A DNA stretch of 48,034 nt from Fibrobacter sp. UWB16 (GTDB lineage: Bacteria; Fibrobacterota; Fibrobacteria; Fibrobacterales; Fibrobacteraceae), in contig NZ_OCMS01000007.1 in the NCBI RefSeq assembly GCF_900215325.1, positions 1 to 48,034 of the forward strand, given 5' to 3'. The translations under genes and the position numbers were made by a program. The notes beneath the pieces are model-generated. The model did not search any database. It saw only the letters and a program-made list of their open reading frames with translations, and was not told where the DNA came from. Below are positions 31,356 to 39,835 of this stretch, piece after piece. The first letter of the stretch is position 1, and each line of letters starts with the position of its first letter.

Positions 31356-32133
31356 AATTATCGCCATATGCAACCAAAAAGGTGGCGTCGGTAAAACTAC
31401 TACGGCCGTGAACTTGGCCGCGAGTTTTGCAGCCCTTGAAAAGAAGACCCTTCTTTTAGACATGGACCCGCAGGGTAATGCCTCTCAAGGTCTCGGTTTC
31501 ATGGAATCCCAGGATATGGATATCCACGAAATCCTGGACATGGCTGGTAATCCGGACAATCTCACGCTCGAAAATATCAAGCCCGCCATCTTGGACACGT
31601 CGCTTGAATACCTCAAGGTCATCACTTCTGGACCTGACCTCGCCGTCATGGAAATTGAACTTGTCAACGCCATGAGCCGCGAACGCAGACTCGAACGCGT
31701 GATGAACGTTCTCAAGCAGGAGTTCGATTTCATCATCATCGACGCTCCTCCGAGCTTGAACTTACTCACAATTAATACACTGACGGCCGCAACGAGCGTG
31801 CTCATTCCGGTGCAGTGTGAATATTATGCATTGCAGGGTATGACTGAACTTTTCAAGACTATCCGTGAAGTCCAGAAAAATCTGAACTCCAACTTGAAAA
31901 TTGAAGGCGCCCTCCTCACGATGTACGATTCCCGTCTGAGCCTTTCGAAGCAGGTTGCCGAAGAAGTTCGCGAAAACTTGAGCGACACCGTTTTCCAGAC
32001 GATGATTCCGCGCAACGTGAAACTCTCCGAAGCTCCGTCCCACGGCAAGCCGGTCATCCTTTACGATGTGCAGAGCACAGGTTCGCAGGCATACATGAAG
32101 CTCGCCGAAGAAATATTGAATAAGGAAAAGTGA
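31348..32133 (+). CDS. parA: Chromosome partitioning ATPase ParA (Soj)
   Basis: 261-residue Walker-type ATPase that binds DNA non-specifically and moves ParB-parS complexes during chromosome segregation. The deviant Walker A KGGVGKTT is at residues 11-18, followed by LLLDMDPQGNASQGLG, and DAPPSLNLLT is the Walker B region. It lacks an N-terminal helix-turn-helix, so it is of the chromosomal Soj type. The start overlaps the end of rsmG. Confidence 0.97.
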   Translation: MSKIIAICNQKGGVGKTTTAVNLAASFAALEKKTLLLDMDPQGNASQGLGFMESQDMDIHEILDMAGNPDNLTLENIKPAILDTSLEYLKVITSGPDLAVMEIELVNAMSRERRLERVMNVLKQEFDFIIIDAPPSLNLLTINTLTAATSVLIPVQCEYYALQGMTELFKTIREVQKNLNSNLKIEGALLTMYDSRLSLSKQVAEEVRENLSDTVFQTMIPRNVKLSEAPSHGKPVILYDVQSTGSQAYMKLAEEILNKEK

Positions 32134-32137
32134 CGAA

Positions 32138-32179
32138 GTCATCCTGACTCTAGAACGAAGTGATAGGGGAAGGATCCAG
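32138..32179. repeat. Family 1 repeat in the parA-parB spacer
   Basis: gtcatcctgactctagaacg ... aaggatccag, inverted relative to the next copy at 32192; the two form a larger inverted pair. Confidence 0.7.
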
Positions 32180-32191
32180 GCAACAATTTCA

Positions 32192-32233
32192 CTGGATTCT
32201 TCGACTTCGCCTAACGGCTTCGCTCAGAATGAC
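32192..32233. repeat. Family 1 repeat in the parA-parB spacer
   Basis: ctggattcttcgacttcgcc ... gctcagaatgac. Nearly the same long form as the copy inside rsmG. Confidence 0.75.
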
Positions 32234-32244
32234 ACTTGCATAAA

Positions 32245-32298
32245 CTTTTAACTAATAACCATTGACTACTAACTATTGACTAGTAACTAATAACTAGG
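32245..32298. repeat. Tandem TAACTATTGACTA-like repeat
   Basis: Repeated units taactaataaccat, tgactactaactat, tgactagtaactaa and taactagg directly upstream of parB. No strong ribosome site separates it from the parB ATG (gaactaaaaaATG). Confidence 0.6.
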
Positions 32299-32307
32299 AA
32301 CTAAAAA

Positions 32308-33306
32308 ATGGGTAAACAAGCACTTGGTCGCGGTCTCTCTGCAATTTTTAAGGCACACGATGTTCTCGGCAACTCTGTCGATAACGCTATCAACAATACC
32401 GCTACAAACGAAAACGTAAATCCGGACAATCAGAAAATCGTCGAAATCAACATCGACTTGATTGACCCGAACCCGTTCCAGCCGCGTAAGTTCTTCGATG
32501 ACGATGAACTTGTCGAACTTGCTGAAACCATCGAAAAGCACGGACTCATCCAGCCGATTGCTGTCCGCAAGGTGGGCGACCGTTACCAGATCATCAGCGG
32601 TGAACGCCGTACCCGTGCATCGAAACTCGCCAACTGCAGAACCATCAAGGCTCAGGTTTACGAAAATCTCGACGACAAGACCATGAGCGAATGGGCACTC
32701 ATCGAGAACATCCAGCGCGTGGACTTGAATCCGATCGAAGTGGCACAGTCCTACCAGCAGTTGATCGACAACCACAACTACACACATGATGACTTGGCCA
32801 AGACAGTCGGCAAGTCCCGTTCCGCCATCACGAACGCACTTCGTCTTTTGAAGCTCCCGAACCAGGTGCAGGCCTGGATTCAGGAAGGCAAACTTGCAGG
32901 CGGTGCCGCCCGTGCTCTCTGCAGTGAAAAAATTGCAGACCCGGAATCTCTCGCAAAGCGCGTCATCGAAGAAGGCTTGAACGTCCGCCAGATCGAAGCG
33001 ATTGCCCGCGGTGAGGACCCGTTCGCCCAGACAAAAGACGAGGGTGAAACGAAAGAAGCAGAACCTGAAAATGGCGCAGTCGTTCCTGAAGAAGATGAAA
33101 TGCCGGAAGTTCACGGCAGCGAACCGAGACCAAAGCCGGAACTCAGCGCTGACCTCAAGAACTTCGAAAACAGACTCGAAACATTCTTCGGTACAAAGGT
33201 TGCACTCAACCCGAATGCCAAGGACCAGACCAAGGGCACCATCGTCATCAACTATTATTCCATGGATGACCTGACAAGAATCCAGGAAATAATGGACAAC
33301 CGTTAA
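32308..33306 (+). CDS. parB: Chromosome partitioning protein ParB (Spo0J)
   Basis: 332 residues. CTP-dependent DNA clamp that loads at parS and spreads. The N-terminal GKQALGRGLSAIF is the ParA-contact motif; PNPFQPRKFFDDDELVELAETI and GERRTRAS form the CTP-binding domain; ENIQRVDLNPIEVA and the helix-turn-helix around YTHDDLAKTVGKSRSAITNALRLL bind parS. An acidic linker (about 230-275) precedes the C-terminal dimerisation domain. Five parS-like sites lie within 6 kb upstream. Confidence 0.97.
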   Translation: MGKQALGRGLSAIFKAHDVLGNSVDNAINNTATNENVNPDNQKIVEINIDLIDPNPFQPRKFFDDDELVELAETIEKHGLIQPIAVRKVGDRYQIISGERRTRASKLANCRTIKAQVYENLDDKTMSEWALIENIQRVDLNPIEVAQSYQQLIDNHNYTHDDLAKTVGKSRSAITNALRLLKLPNQVQAWIQEGKLAGGAARALCSEKIADPESLAKRVIEEGLNVRQIEAIARGEDPFAQTKDEGETKEAEPENGAVVPEEDEMPEVHGSEPRPKPELSADLKNFENRLETFFGTKVALNPNAKDQTKGTIVINYYSMDDLTRIQEIMDNR

Positions 33307-33316
33307 TGGTAAAATT

Positions 33317-34117
33317 GTGAGTCGTAAGTTCTACACTATCCAGATTATTCCGGAAAACACGACCGGTGCAAGGAAGTACCGCATATCGAGCAAGCAATTT
33401 TACTTGTTCCATATCGGGCTTGTCCTGGTCGCTATTATTCTTATTTTGTTCATAGTCCACATTGCAAAGATCAACAAGACACTCATCTCTTACGAAAAGA
33501 TGCGCGTACACAATGCACAGCTCATCAAGCAGAATGCAAACTACGAAGAGCTCTTTTCGCGACTTGATTCTCTGTGGATTATGGAAAATAGAATCCAGAA
33601 TATTTTCGAGACGTTCCTCGAAAACGACTCCAACAAAATTAACAGCATCATCGAGCGCAACCGATTTGCGCATGTGCCGTCCGCGAAAAACCAAATCGAC
33701 TTCGAAGGGATACACAACTGGCTTACGACCGACGAAAAAATTCGCTTGGAACGAATCCCGAACGTGATCCCGGCTGTTGGCATTATCAGCAAAAAGTTCT
33801 CCTACGAAAACAAGCACCTGGGAATCGACATTTCGGCCCGAAAAGGAAACCCGGTATTTGCATCGGGTAGTGGCAAGGTCACTTACGCCGGCAACAGCGG
33901 CGATCTCGGAAACACGGTTGTCATCGATCACCAGAACGGATACAAGTCGTCTTATTCACACCTCAAGAGTATTCGAACCCGAAAAGGTGCCAATGTTACA
34001 AAAGGCGATGTCATCGGTTATGTAGGCGATACCGGAAATACCAGCGGTCCACATTTGCATTATTCTATTACCAAGAATAATTTACCGCAGGATCCGGAAA
34101 CGATATTTACATACTAG
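33317..34117 (+). CDS. M23 family peptidoglycan endopeptidase, membrane-anchored
   Basis: 266 residues: short cytoplasmic N-terminus, one membrane helix (LFHIGLVLVAIILILFIVHIA), a coiled-coil-like segment (about 55-115) and a C-terminal LytM/M23 domain. Zinc ligands are seen in HLGIDISA (His, Asp) and SGPHLHYSI (HxH); GNTVVIDHQNGYKSSYSHL is the conserved core. These enzymes cut peptide cross-links in the wall. The start is GTG at 33317, 10 bases after parB. The adjacent bactofilin suggests that it is a scaffolded cell-shape hydrolase. Confidence 0.92.
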   Translation: MSRKFYTIQIIPENTTGARKYRISSKQFYLFHIGLVLVAIILILFIVHIAKINKTLISYEKMRVHNAQLIKQNANYEELFSRLDSLWIMENRIQNIFETFLENDSNKINSIIERNRFAHVPSAKNQIDFEGIHNWLTTDEKIRLERIPNVIPAVGIISKKFSYENKHLGIDISARKGNPVFASGSGKVTYAGNSGDLGNTVVIDHQNGYKSSYSHLKSIRTRKGANVTKGDVIGYVGDTGNTSGPHLHYSITKNNLPQDPETIFTY

Positions 34118-34127
34118 AGGAAAAAAT

Positions 34128-34457
34128 ATGGGGAGCAAAAGCGAACAGGAATTTACTCAAATCGGAAGGAATGTCCTAATTGATGGGGACATTACCGGTA
34201 AAACTGATTTGCGAATCGCCGGAAAGGTTCACGGAAGTGTTATCATCGATGGCGAATTGATTCTTGAAAAACTTGGAATAATCGAAGGCGACGTCAAGTG
34301 TGGCGCTGCCATTCTTGCAGGTGTTATCAAAGGAAACGTAGATTGCAAAAAGAAACTCGTCCTTCAGGATAATGCAAAAATTTTAGGAAACGTAAAAGCA
34401 GAACAGCTCGTCATAGACGAAGGTGCCATATTACAGGGCAACTGCGACATGAAGTAA
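34128..34457 (+). CDS. Bactofilin
   Basis: 109-residue cytoskeletal protein of the bactofilin (DUF583) family; the central beta-helix repeats are visible (IDGDITGKTDLRIAGKVHG; LGIIEGDVKCGAAILAGVI; NAKILGNVKAEQLVIDEGAI). Bactofilins polymerise without nucleotide and often recruit M23 peptidases for cell-curvature or stalk growth, and in Myxococcus they organise ParAB. Here it follows parAB and an M23 gene at 10-base spacing. AGAGGAAA ribosome site. Confidence 0.95.
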   Translation: MGSKSEQEFTQIGRNVLIDGDITGKTDLRIAGKVHGSVIIDGELILEKLGIIEGDVKCGAAILAGVIKGNVDCKKKLVLQDNAKILGNVKAEQLVIDEGAILQGNCDMK

Positions 34458-34846
34458 ACGCCTGCAATCAAGAAGTAAAAGTAATCAACCACCTATATTA
34501 AATAATACTAAATATATTTATATATGATAATTAGTATTTAATGTAGTGAATAGTGGATAGAAATTTTAAATCGATTTCGTAAGTCTATGAAAATCAACGA
34601 GTTACAGAATTAAAGCAAATGTGGATTGATGTTGAAAGTTTAAAATTTATTCACTTTCTTCAACGTTGATAGATGTTGAACCTGAGTTTTCAATGCTAAT
34701 TCACCAAATGGTCACGAAAGTATGTTGAAGATTATGTGACAAAGTTCACAAAAGTATTTACATTGTCGAAAAAATCATAAAAAAACGTATTAAGTTTTCA
34801 TTTTTTTATCTCAATAGCTATATTCATATAGAATTTACGTAGTTGT
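34458..34846. other. AT-rich intergenic region after bactofilin
   Basis: No gene or clear terminator. An imperfect AT-rich palindrome spans about 34496-34545 (arms around TACTAA and TTAGTA). From 34620 to 34730 the word GTTGA recurs five times (gatgttgaaag, aacgttgatag, atgttgaacc, atgttgaag), with an inverted partner cttcaacg. Function unknown. Confidence 0.4.
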
Positions 34847-35596
34847 ATGAAGAAAGACGTTCTTAAGATTGGTCAGATATCTGATACCCACATCGGTGAA
34901 GATGCGAGTTTAGTCCAGGATATTGATGTCTGTAAGAACTTTTTGACGGCCTATAACTCTGAAACCATGAAGGATCTGGATCTTTTGGTGATTTCTGGAG
35001 ATTTGGCCGATGACTTTAAACCAGGTGCCTACTCTTATATAGCCAACGTATTAAAAGACTGCAAAGTTCCAGTTTGCGTTATTCCGGGAAATCATGACAA
35101 CATTGAAGTCATGCAGAAGTATTTTGACTTGGAAGGCAAAATACATAATGGAAAGTGTTATTATCGCTATGATATTGACGGACATTCCATTTTCTTTTTG
35201 GATAGTGCAGATGGGACAGTTTCAAGTGAGCAGCTTTTATGGCTAGAGCAGGAAACTGCAAAAGTGGATGGTGAGGTTTTGCTGTTCCTACATCATCCAC
35301 CATGCCATTGCAACCACAAGTTCATGGACTTGAGATATGCGCTAAAGAACATTGGAGAAGTTCAGGCGACGCTTTTGAAGATAAAGAATCTCAAGCATAT
35401 ATTTGTGGGACACTATCACAGCGAGATGGTCGAAAATTTTGGAGATAAGACCGTCTATGTGACTCCGTCGACGCAAATGCAGATTGACCCGAATATGTCG
35501 GTATTTTGTCTGAGTTCTGCTGCACCGGGTTGGCGCGTGATTGAATGGGGCGAAAATTTTATGGAAACAAAGGTTTATTTTTCAAATACCCCTTGA
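34847..35596 (+). CDS. Metallophosphoesterase, class III phosphodiesterase-like
   Basis: 249 residues with all calcineurin-fold blocks: QISDTHIGED, VISGDLADDF, IPGNHDN, LHHPPCH and GHYHSEMVEN. This set is that of the CpdA/Icc-type cyclic-nucleotide phosphodiesterases, but the substrate is not certain. No signal peptide, so it is cytoplasmic. It precedes the tRNA-Met gene by 35 bases. Ribosome site is poor. Confidence 0.87.
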   Translation: MKKDVLKIGQISDTHIGEDASLVQDIDVCKNFLTAYNSETMKDLDLLVISGDLADDFKPGAYSYIANVLKDCKVPVCVIPGNHDNIEVMQKYFDLEGKIHNGKCYYRYDIDGHSIFFLDSADGTVSSEQLLWLEQETAKVDGEVLLFLHHPPCHCNHKFMDLRYALKNIGEVQATLLKIKNLKHIFVGHYHSEMVENFGDKTVYVTPSTQMQIDPNMSVFCLSSAAPGWRVIEWGENFMETKVYFSNTP

Positions 35597-35631
35597 AATT
35601 CCTAAAATCTTTTACTAAATTTGCAATCAAT

Positions 35632-35703
35632 GGCGGTTTAGCTCAGCGGTAGAGCACTGGAATCATAATCCATTGGTCCGGGGTTCAAATCCCTGAACCG
35701 CTA
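35632..35703 (+). tRNA. tRNA-Met (anticodon CAU)
   Basis: Cloverleaf: acceptor GGCGGTT with AACCGCT (first pair G-U), D stem GCTC/GAGC, anticodon loop ATCATAA with anticodon CAT, and T arm CGGGG-TTCAAAT-CCCTG. The 3' CCA is not encoded. Sequence around the anticodon resembles elongator tRNA-Met; a CAU tRNA-Ile2 cannot be fully excluded. The G1-U72 end and AGCTCAGCGG D-loop argue against an initiator tRNA. Confidence 0.93.
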
Positions 35704-35724
35704 TTACAAAAAAAAGAGGCGAGC

Positions 35725-36150
35725 ATGTCAAAAAAAATTCTAGTAATTTCACTTTTGGCAATCGCCTCTTTTTTTGTTTCTTGTTCTGACAAGCAGCCGG
35801 AAGCAAAGCCTGCAAGTCAGGTCGTGTTGCCGCAGTCGCAGCCGATTGTTCCTGTGCTTCCGTTCACGGCTCCTGCAAAATCCAATATCACTGATGAAAA
35901 GGCGGTTGTTTACGCAAAAGCTAGCAATGGCCTTGTAGAGCTTGGCGTCAAGTGGTCCGAACGTATCGACAACGCCAAGGATTTTGAAAAGATCCAGATT
36001 CTCAATGCATATAACGTCGCACGTGACCAGCTCTGCGCTCGTGCAGGTTTGCAAGGCGGCATTGCTGAATTTGACTGGATTACGAATGTAGCCATGAAGA
36101 ATCCGGAAAACAGATCTGCTTTCGAAAAGGCCGGATTTAAGGTAAAGTAA
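35725..36150 (+). CDS. Small lipoprotein, unknown function
   Basis: 141 residues, signal MSKKILVISLLAIASFFVSC with a good lipobox (FVSC), a Pro/Gln-rich linker (20-50), then a compact helical region of about 90 residues without a recognised family. It begins 22 bases after the tRNA, whose transcript may supply its promoter, and ends with a strong terminator (36206-36229). Ribosome site GAGG. Confidence 0.7.
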   Translation: MSKKILVISLLAIASFFVSCSDKQPEAKPASQVVLPQSQPIVPVLPFTAPAKSNITDEKAVVYAKASNGLVELGVKWSERIDNAKDFEKIQILNAYNVARDQLCARAGLQGGIAEFDWITNVAMKNPENRSAFEKAGFKVK

Positions 36151-36205
36151 TTTAATTAGTTAATAATTCAAAGTTACTAGTTACTAGAAATATCGAAAAA
36201 AATTG

Positions 36206-36229
36206 CCGCGAAGAATCGCGGTTTTTTTT
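36206..36229. terminator. Bidirectional terminator
   Basis: CCGCG (36206-36210) and CGCGG (36217-36221) plus A-T pairs, followed by eight T on the plus strand and an A-rich stretch on the other side. Between the convergent lipoprotein and GT4 genes. Confidence 0.8.
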
Positions 36230-37448
36230 ATTGCTGAAGGCGCTTATAAACTTCAATCTGGCGTTCGATAATGCCATCCCAGGTGAAGCATTCTTCAATG
36301 CGCTTGCGGGCGCCAGCGAGAAGTTTTTGAATCAATGTCGGGTCTGCTTCGAGACGCTTAAAGGCGTCGGCAAGCGCAACAGGGTCTTTTTCGGGAACAA
36401 GAATTCCGGACTCTCCGTCGACAACGACATCCGGGATACCGCCGACATTGCTTGCGACAATCGGCAGTCCAAGTTCCATGGCTTCGATGAGCACGACTCC
36501 GAGTCCTTCTGTGTCGCCCTTGTGGTCGACGATAGCTGGAAGTGTAAAGACGTTTGCCGTCTTGTATTCGTTTGCGAGATCTTCAGGCGAGAGCTTGCCC
36601 GTGAAAATGATTTCGGCGCCGTCGTTTACTGCGGCTGCTTGCTGCTTAAGCTGTTCGGTCAAGTCACCGACACCGACGATGCGGATTTCGAACTTGTCTC
36701 TAGGCAAATGCTTTGCAGCTTCGATGAGATAGCAGATTCCCTTGCGTTCGATGTGTCGACCGACAAAGAGAATTTTGAATTTGCCATTCACTGGATGCGG
36801 AACAATTGTGACTGGATCCTTCGTTTCACTCAGGATGACGCCACTCTCGTCTTTATTATCCTCTAGCGTAGTTCCGTACGGGCTCCATTCGACGTTTACG
36901 TTGCGGAGCGCCTTGATTTTACCGGCGGTAAAACTTGAATTTGCGAAGATTGCCTGTGCCTGCCCGATGGCAAATTTCAGGAGTGGCTTGACCCATTTCT
37001 TTTTGCGGATGAGCAAGAGCTCTGCACCGTGGAAATTCAGTACGAGCGGAATTTTAAAAAGCTTGGCTGCACCGAGTGCGATGTAGGCGTGCGGGAACGG
37101 CCAGTGCGCGTGAATCACGTCAGGGCGCCACTTGCGGCAAATCCTGATGCACTGGAAAAATCCGTTGATGATATAGGGGATGGCAAGCAGCTGTAACCAT
37201 GGCTTGGAGGCCATCTTGCTTGGGGCGCCTTCTTCGTGTGTGAGGATTTCCCAGCTTGCAGGCGCATAGCGGAAACGGTTCACGTGCGTGCCGTCAATGT
37301 CATGGCTCTTGAGGCCCTTGTACGCAGGCGCAAGCACCTGAATTTCGACACCCGCTTTTTTCAAGTGGGCGATAGATGTACGCAGCCAAGGGACTTCGGC
37401 GTCTTCTTGAAATCTTGGATAGACGGAGCCTATGACGAGTACTTTCAT
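36228..37448 (-). CDS. Glycosyltransferase family 4, with repeat-derived loop
   Basis: 406-residue GT-B enzyme. The N-terminal domain has WRPDVIHAHWPFPHAY and LNFHGAELL; the C-terminal domain has KILFVGRHIERKGICYLIEA and EGLGVVLIEAMELGLPIVAS, the E-x7-E motif that binds the nucleotide sugar. Donor and acceptor are unknown. Residues about 204-213 (VILSETKDPVT), just before the second domain, are encoded by a family 1 repeat at 36812-36839. The gene overlaps the upstream gene by 4 bases (ATGA). Confidence 0.92.
   Translation of the reverse strand: MKVLVIGSVYPRFQEDAEVPWLRTSIAHLKKAGVEIQVLAPAYKGLKSHDIDGTHVNRFRYAPASWEILTHEEGAPSKMASKPWLQLLAIPYIINGFFQCIRICRKWRPDVIHAHWPFPHAYIALGAAKLFKIPLVLNFHGAELLLIRKKKWVKPLLKFAIGQAQAIFANSSFTAGKIKALRNVNVEWSPYGTTLEDNKDESGVILSETKDPVTIVPHPVNGKFKILFVGRHIERKGICYLIEAAKHLPRDKFEIRIVGVGDLTEQLKQQAAAVNDGAEIIFTGKLSPEDLANEYKTANVFTLPAIVDHKGDTEGLGVVLIEAMELGLPIVASNVGGIPDVVVDGESGILVPEKDPVALADAFKRLEADPTLIQKLLAGARKRIEECFTWDGIIERQIEVYKRLQQ
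36812..36839. repeat. Family 1 repeat inside the GT4 gene
   Basis: ctggatccttcgtttcactc then aggatgac, open in frame, encoding GVILSETKDPV in the interdomain linker. Confidence 0.85.
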
Positions 37449-37909
37449 TGTTCCTGCTTTGCGGTCTGCTGTGTCTGGATATCCTGGATACAGCTCGGAT
37501 AGACGATAGGCTTTACGTTTTTATCAAGCACAAGGCTTATGATTTCGAAGTTCTGGGCGCTTGCGGTACGCATGAATCGTCCTGCAAGACGCGTCCAGCC
37601 ATCGAGCTTGGAATCCAGTAGCAAAAGGCCGATTCCGCTTTCATGTTCGAGGAAACCGAGAATATCGTTTCCGCGCTTGTTCTTGGAAAGCGTTTCCATG
37701 AAGATATTCCAGAACTGCTGGGAATTGCTCTCGTTGCCGAGGGTTGCATTGATGGAATCGAAGTCAAATTCAATGTATACGAAGGAGCTCTTATCCTCAT
37801 CACTGCGGATAATTTCTTCCTGACAACGTCTTTCAAAAATATCTTCCGTATAGATGGAGATATTGTATTGATGTTTTTTAATCAAGTTGAAGAGGTATTC
37901 CTTCATCAT
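37445..37909 (-). CDS. Degenerate GGDEF-fold-like protein, unknown function
   Basis: 154 residues, cytoplasmic. The pattern SSFVYIEFDFDSIN ... FMETLSKNKRGNDILGFLEHESGIGLLLLDSKLDGWTRLAGRFMR is reminiscent of the nucleotide-cyclase fold of GGDEF domains, which show a DxD strand followed by R.sD.....dg...lLp, but the GGDEF signature itself is absent. Such degenerate domains occur next to polysaccharide genes. It is translationally coupled to the GT4 gene (ATGA overlap), so a regulatory role in that pathway is possible. Fold assignment is tentative. Confidence 0.55.
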   Translation of the reverse strand: MMKEYLFNLIKKHQYNISIYTEDIFERRCQEEIIRSDEDKSSFVYIEFDFDSINATLGNESNSQQFWNIFMETLSKNKRGNDILGFLEHESGIGLLLLDSKLDGWTRLAGRFMRTASAQNFEIISLVLDKNVKPIVYPSCIQDIQTQQTAKQEQ

Positions 37910-37937
37910 CGCCCCTAATTTAGTCTATTTTTTAACC

Positions 37938-39806
37938 ATGCAGCGATTGTTAAAATTGAAAAAAGCGCTGAAGAGCAGTGTTTTGGCTACTTCGGTCGAG
38001 AATTTTAAAGTCATCAAATCAGCGACTGGCAAGTACCGTCCGATGACGGCGTTTGAAATCCAGATTTTGGAGAAAAACGGAAACAGTTGCGACGACTGGT
38101 CGAAGGTTCTAGTCGAGCCCGACTTTGACCCGAATCGAATTTTCCGTTCGAGTTTTATGGGCGATGTGCGCCTCCCGAAATTCTTTGGTACACTCCTCTT
38201 GCCGGGTGATGTTTCGGTCGCTACAGGTATTTACGATTGCATGGTCCATAACTGCATTATCGAGAACGCCTTGATTTATAAGGTCTCAACGCTGAGCAAT
38301 GTGCTTGTACGCAGTAGTGCGGTTGTGCAAAATGTTGGCACGCTCGTGAGCAGCGGCAAAATCAACTACATGGTTGGTTCGTCCATTAATGTCGGTAACG
38401 AGATGGGTGGTCGCGAAGTGCTGGTGTTCCCGGAACTCACGACGGAGCTTGTCGACTTGCAGCTGTTCCACAAGGCTGAACAGAGCGTCCAGGATTCTTT
38501 TGCTGAAATGCTCAGCACGTATAGGTCCGAACTTGCACTCCCGTTTGGAATCGTGGGGAAGGGCGCCGTCGTTTCGAATACGAACATTATCCGCAATAGC
38601 TGGATTGGTGCACATGCCCGCATCGAAGGTGCCGCAAAGATTCGCAATTCCATTATCATGAGTTCGCTCGAAGAATCGAGCCATGTCTATGATTCCGTGA
38701 TTCTTGAAAACACGAATGTGCAGATGGGCGTTAAGGTGCATACGGGCGCCGAGGTCCAGAGTTCTGTTCTGATGAGCCGTTGCAAGGTGGGGAGCAAGGC
38801 TATCGTGAAGTCTTCCATCATTGCGCCGTGCTGCCATATCGAAGAAGGCGAGGTGAACAGTTCTTACATGGGACCGATGACGCAGATGCACCATCATTCG
38901 CTTTTGATTGCAGCACTTTGGCCAGAAGGCTGTGGCAACTTGGGCTATGGTGCAAATGTCGGTAGTAACCACACGGGCCGCATGCCAGACCAGGAAGTAA
39001 TGCCTGGTCAGGGCATGTTCTTTGGTCTTGGCGTGAACATCAAGTTCCCGTCGAATTTCCGCGAGTCTCCGTTTACTTTGATTGCAAGCGGACTTACGAC
39101 TTTGCCGCAACGACTTAAGTTCCCGTTCTCGCTGATCCACGCGGGCGACCCGCAGCTGGTGGGTGTAGCTCCACGCTTGAACGAAATTGTGCCGGGCTGG
39201 AACTATGCAAAGAATGCGTATGCGCTCGATCGCAATGCGTACAAATATTCCATTCGCGGTAAGGGCATTGTGCCTTCTACGTTCTACTCGATTTACAATC
39301 CTGAAACAGCTCGCTTGGTGTTTGATGCGTACAACCGCTTGCAGGTGAGCAAGGTCAAGGATGTTTATACGAAATCTGATATTGACGGGCTTGGTGAAAA
39401 CTTCATGCGCGAACGCGTGCGCCAGAGTGCTATCAAGACGTATGGTGAATATCTGGAACGCTACGTGCTTGATCTGATGCTTACGCTTGTGGAAAGTGAC
39501 GAGTCCCTTTCGAAACAGTCGCCACGCGAATTGCGCAAGCTTCTCGGTGATACAAATAAAGAAATAGCCCGTGTCGTGACACTCCCTGAAACGATGGATG
39601 ACTTGGTCAAGCGTTACAGGCAGCTTGACAAGGAATGGTTCGATAATGTAAGCCATGGACTTGATCGCGATAACGAACGCGGCCGCAAGATTTTTGATGA
39701 TTACGACAGTGCCCATCCGGTGGACAAGGGATTCATGGAATGGGAGAGGACGCGTCTCGAAGAATCGGCAAAGCGTTTGAGTGCATTCGTGAAAAATCTC
39801 GCTTAA
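37938..39806 (+). CDS. DUF4954-like left-handed beta-helix protein
   Basis: 622 residues. Hexapeptide-type repeats of a left-handed beta helix run through residues 65-330 (NCIIENALIYKVSTLSNVLV; GKGAVVSNTNIIRNSWIGAH; KVGSKAIVKSSIIAPCCHIEEG), followed by a segment GNLGYGANVGSNHTGRMPDQ and a helical C-terminus. Large proteins of this type are DUF4954 and resemble acyl- or nucleotidyltransferases of the NDP-sugar group, though the function is not established. Start at 37938 (MQRLLKLKKAL) avoids overlap with the divergent gene at 37909; the longer frame is possible. Confidence 0.82.
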   Translation: MQRLLKLKKALKSSVLATSVENFKVIKSATGKYRPMTAFEIQILEKNGNSCDDWSKVLVEPDFDPNRIFRSSFMGDVRLPKFFGTLLLPGDVSVATGIYDCMVHNCIIENALIYKVSTLSNVLVRSSAVVQNVGTLVSSGKINYMVGSSINVGNEMGGREVLVFPELTTELVDLQLFHKAEQSVQDSFAEMLSTYRSELALPFGIVGKGAVVSNTNIIRNSWIGAHARIEGAAKIRNSIIMSSLEESSHVYDSVILENTNVQMGVKVHTGAEVQSSVLMSRCKVGSKAIVKSSIIAPCCHIEEGEVNSSYMGPMTQMHHHSLLIAALWPEGCGNLGYGANVGSNHTGRMPDQEVMPGQGMFFGLGVNIKFPSNFRESPFTLIASGLTTLPQRLKFPFSLIHAGDPQLVGVAPRLNEIVPGWNYAKNAYALDRNAYKYSIRGKGIVPSTFYSIYNPETARLVFDAYNRLQVSKVKDVYTKSDIDGLGENFMRERVRQSAIKTYGEYLERYVLDLMLTLVESDESLSKQSPRELRKLLGDTNKEIARVVTLPETMDDLVKRYRQLDKEWFDNVSHGLDRDNERGRKIFDDYDSAHPVDKGFMEWERTRLEESAKRLSAFVKNLA

Positions 39807-39835
39807 GCATAGATTGCACTGCGCATATTTCTGTT

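Noticed and set aside
38286-39716. 476-codon minus-strand frame opposite the DUF4954 gene
   Set aside because: His/Arg-rich shadow of a clear beta-helix protein gene.
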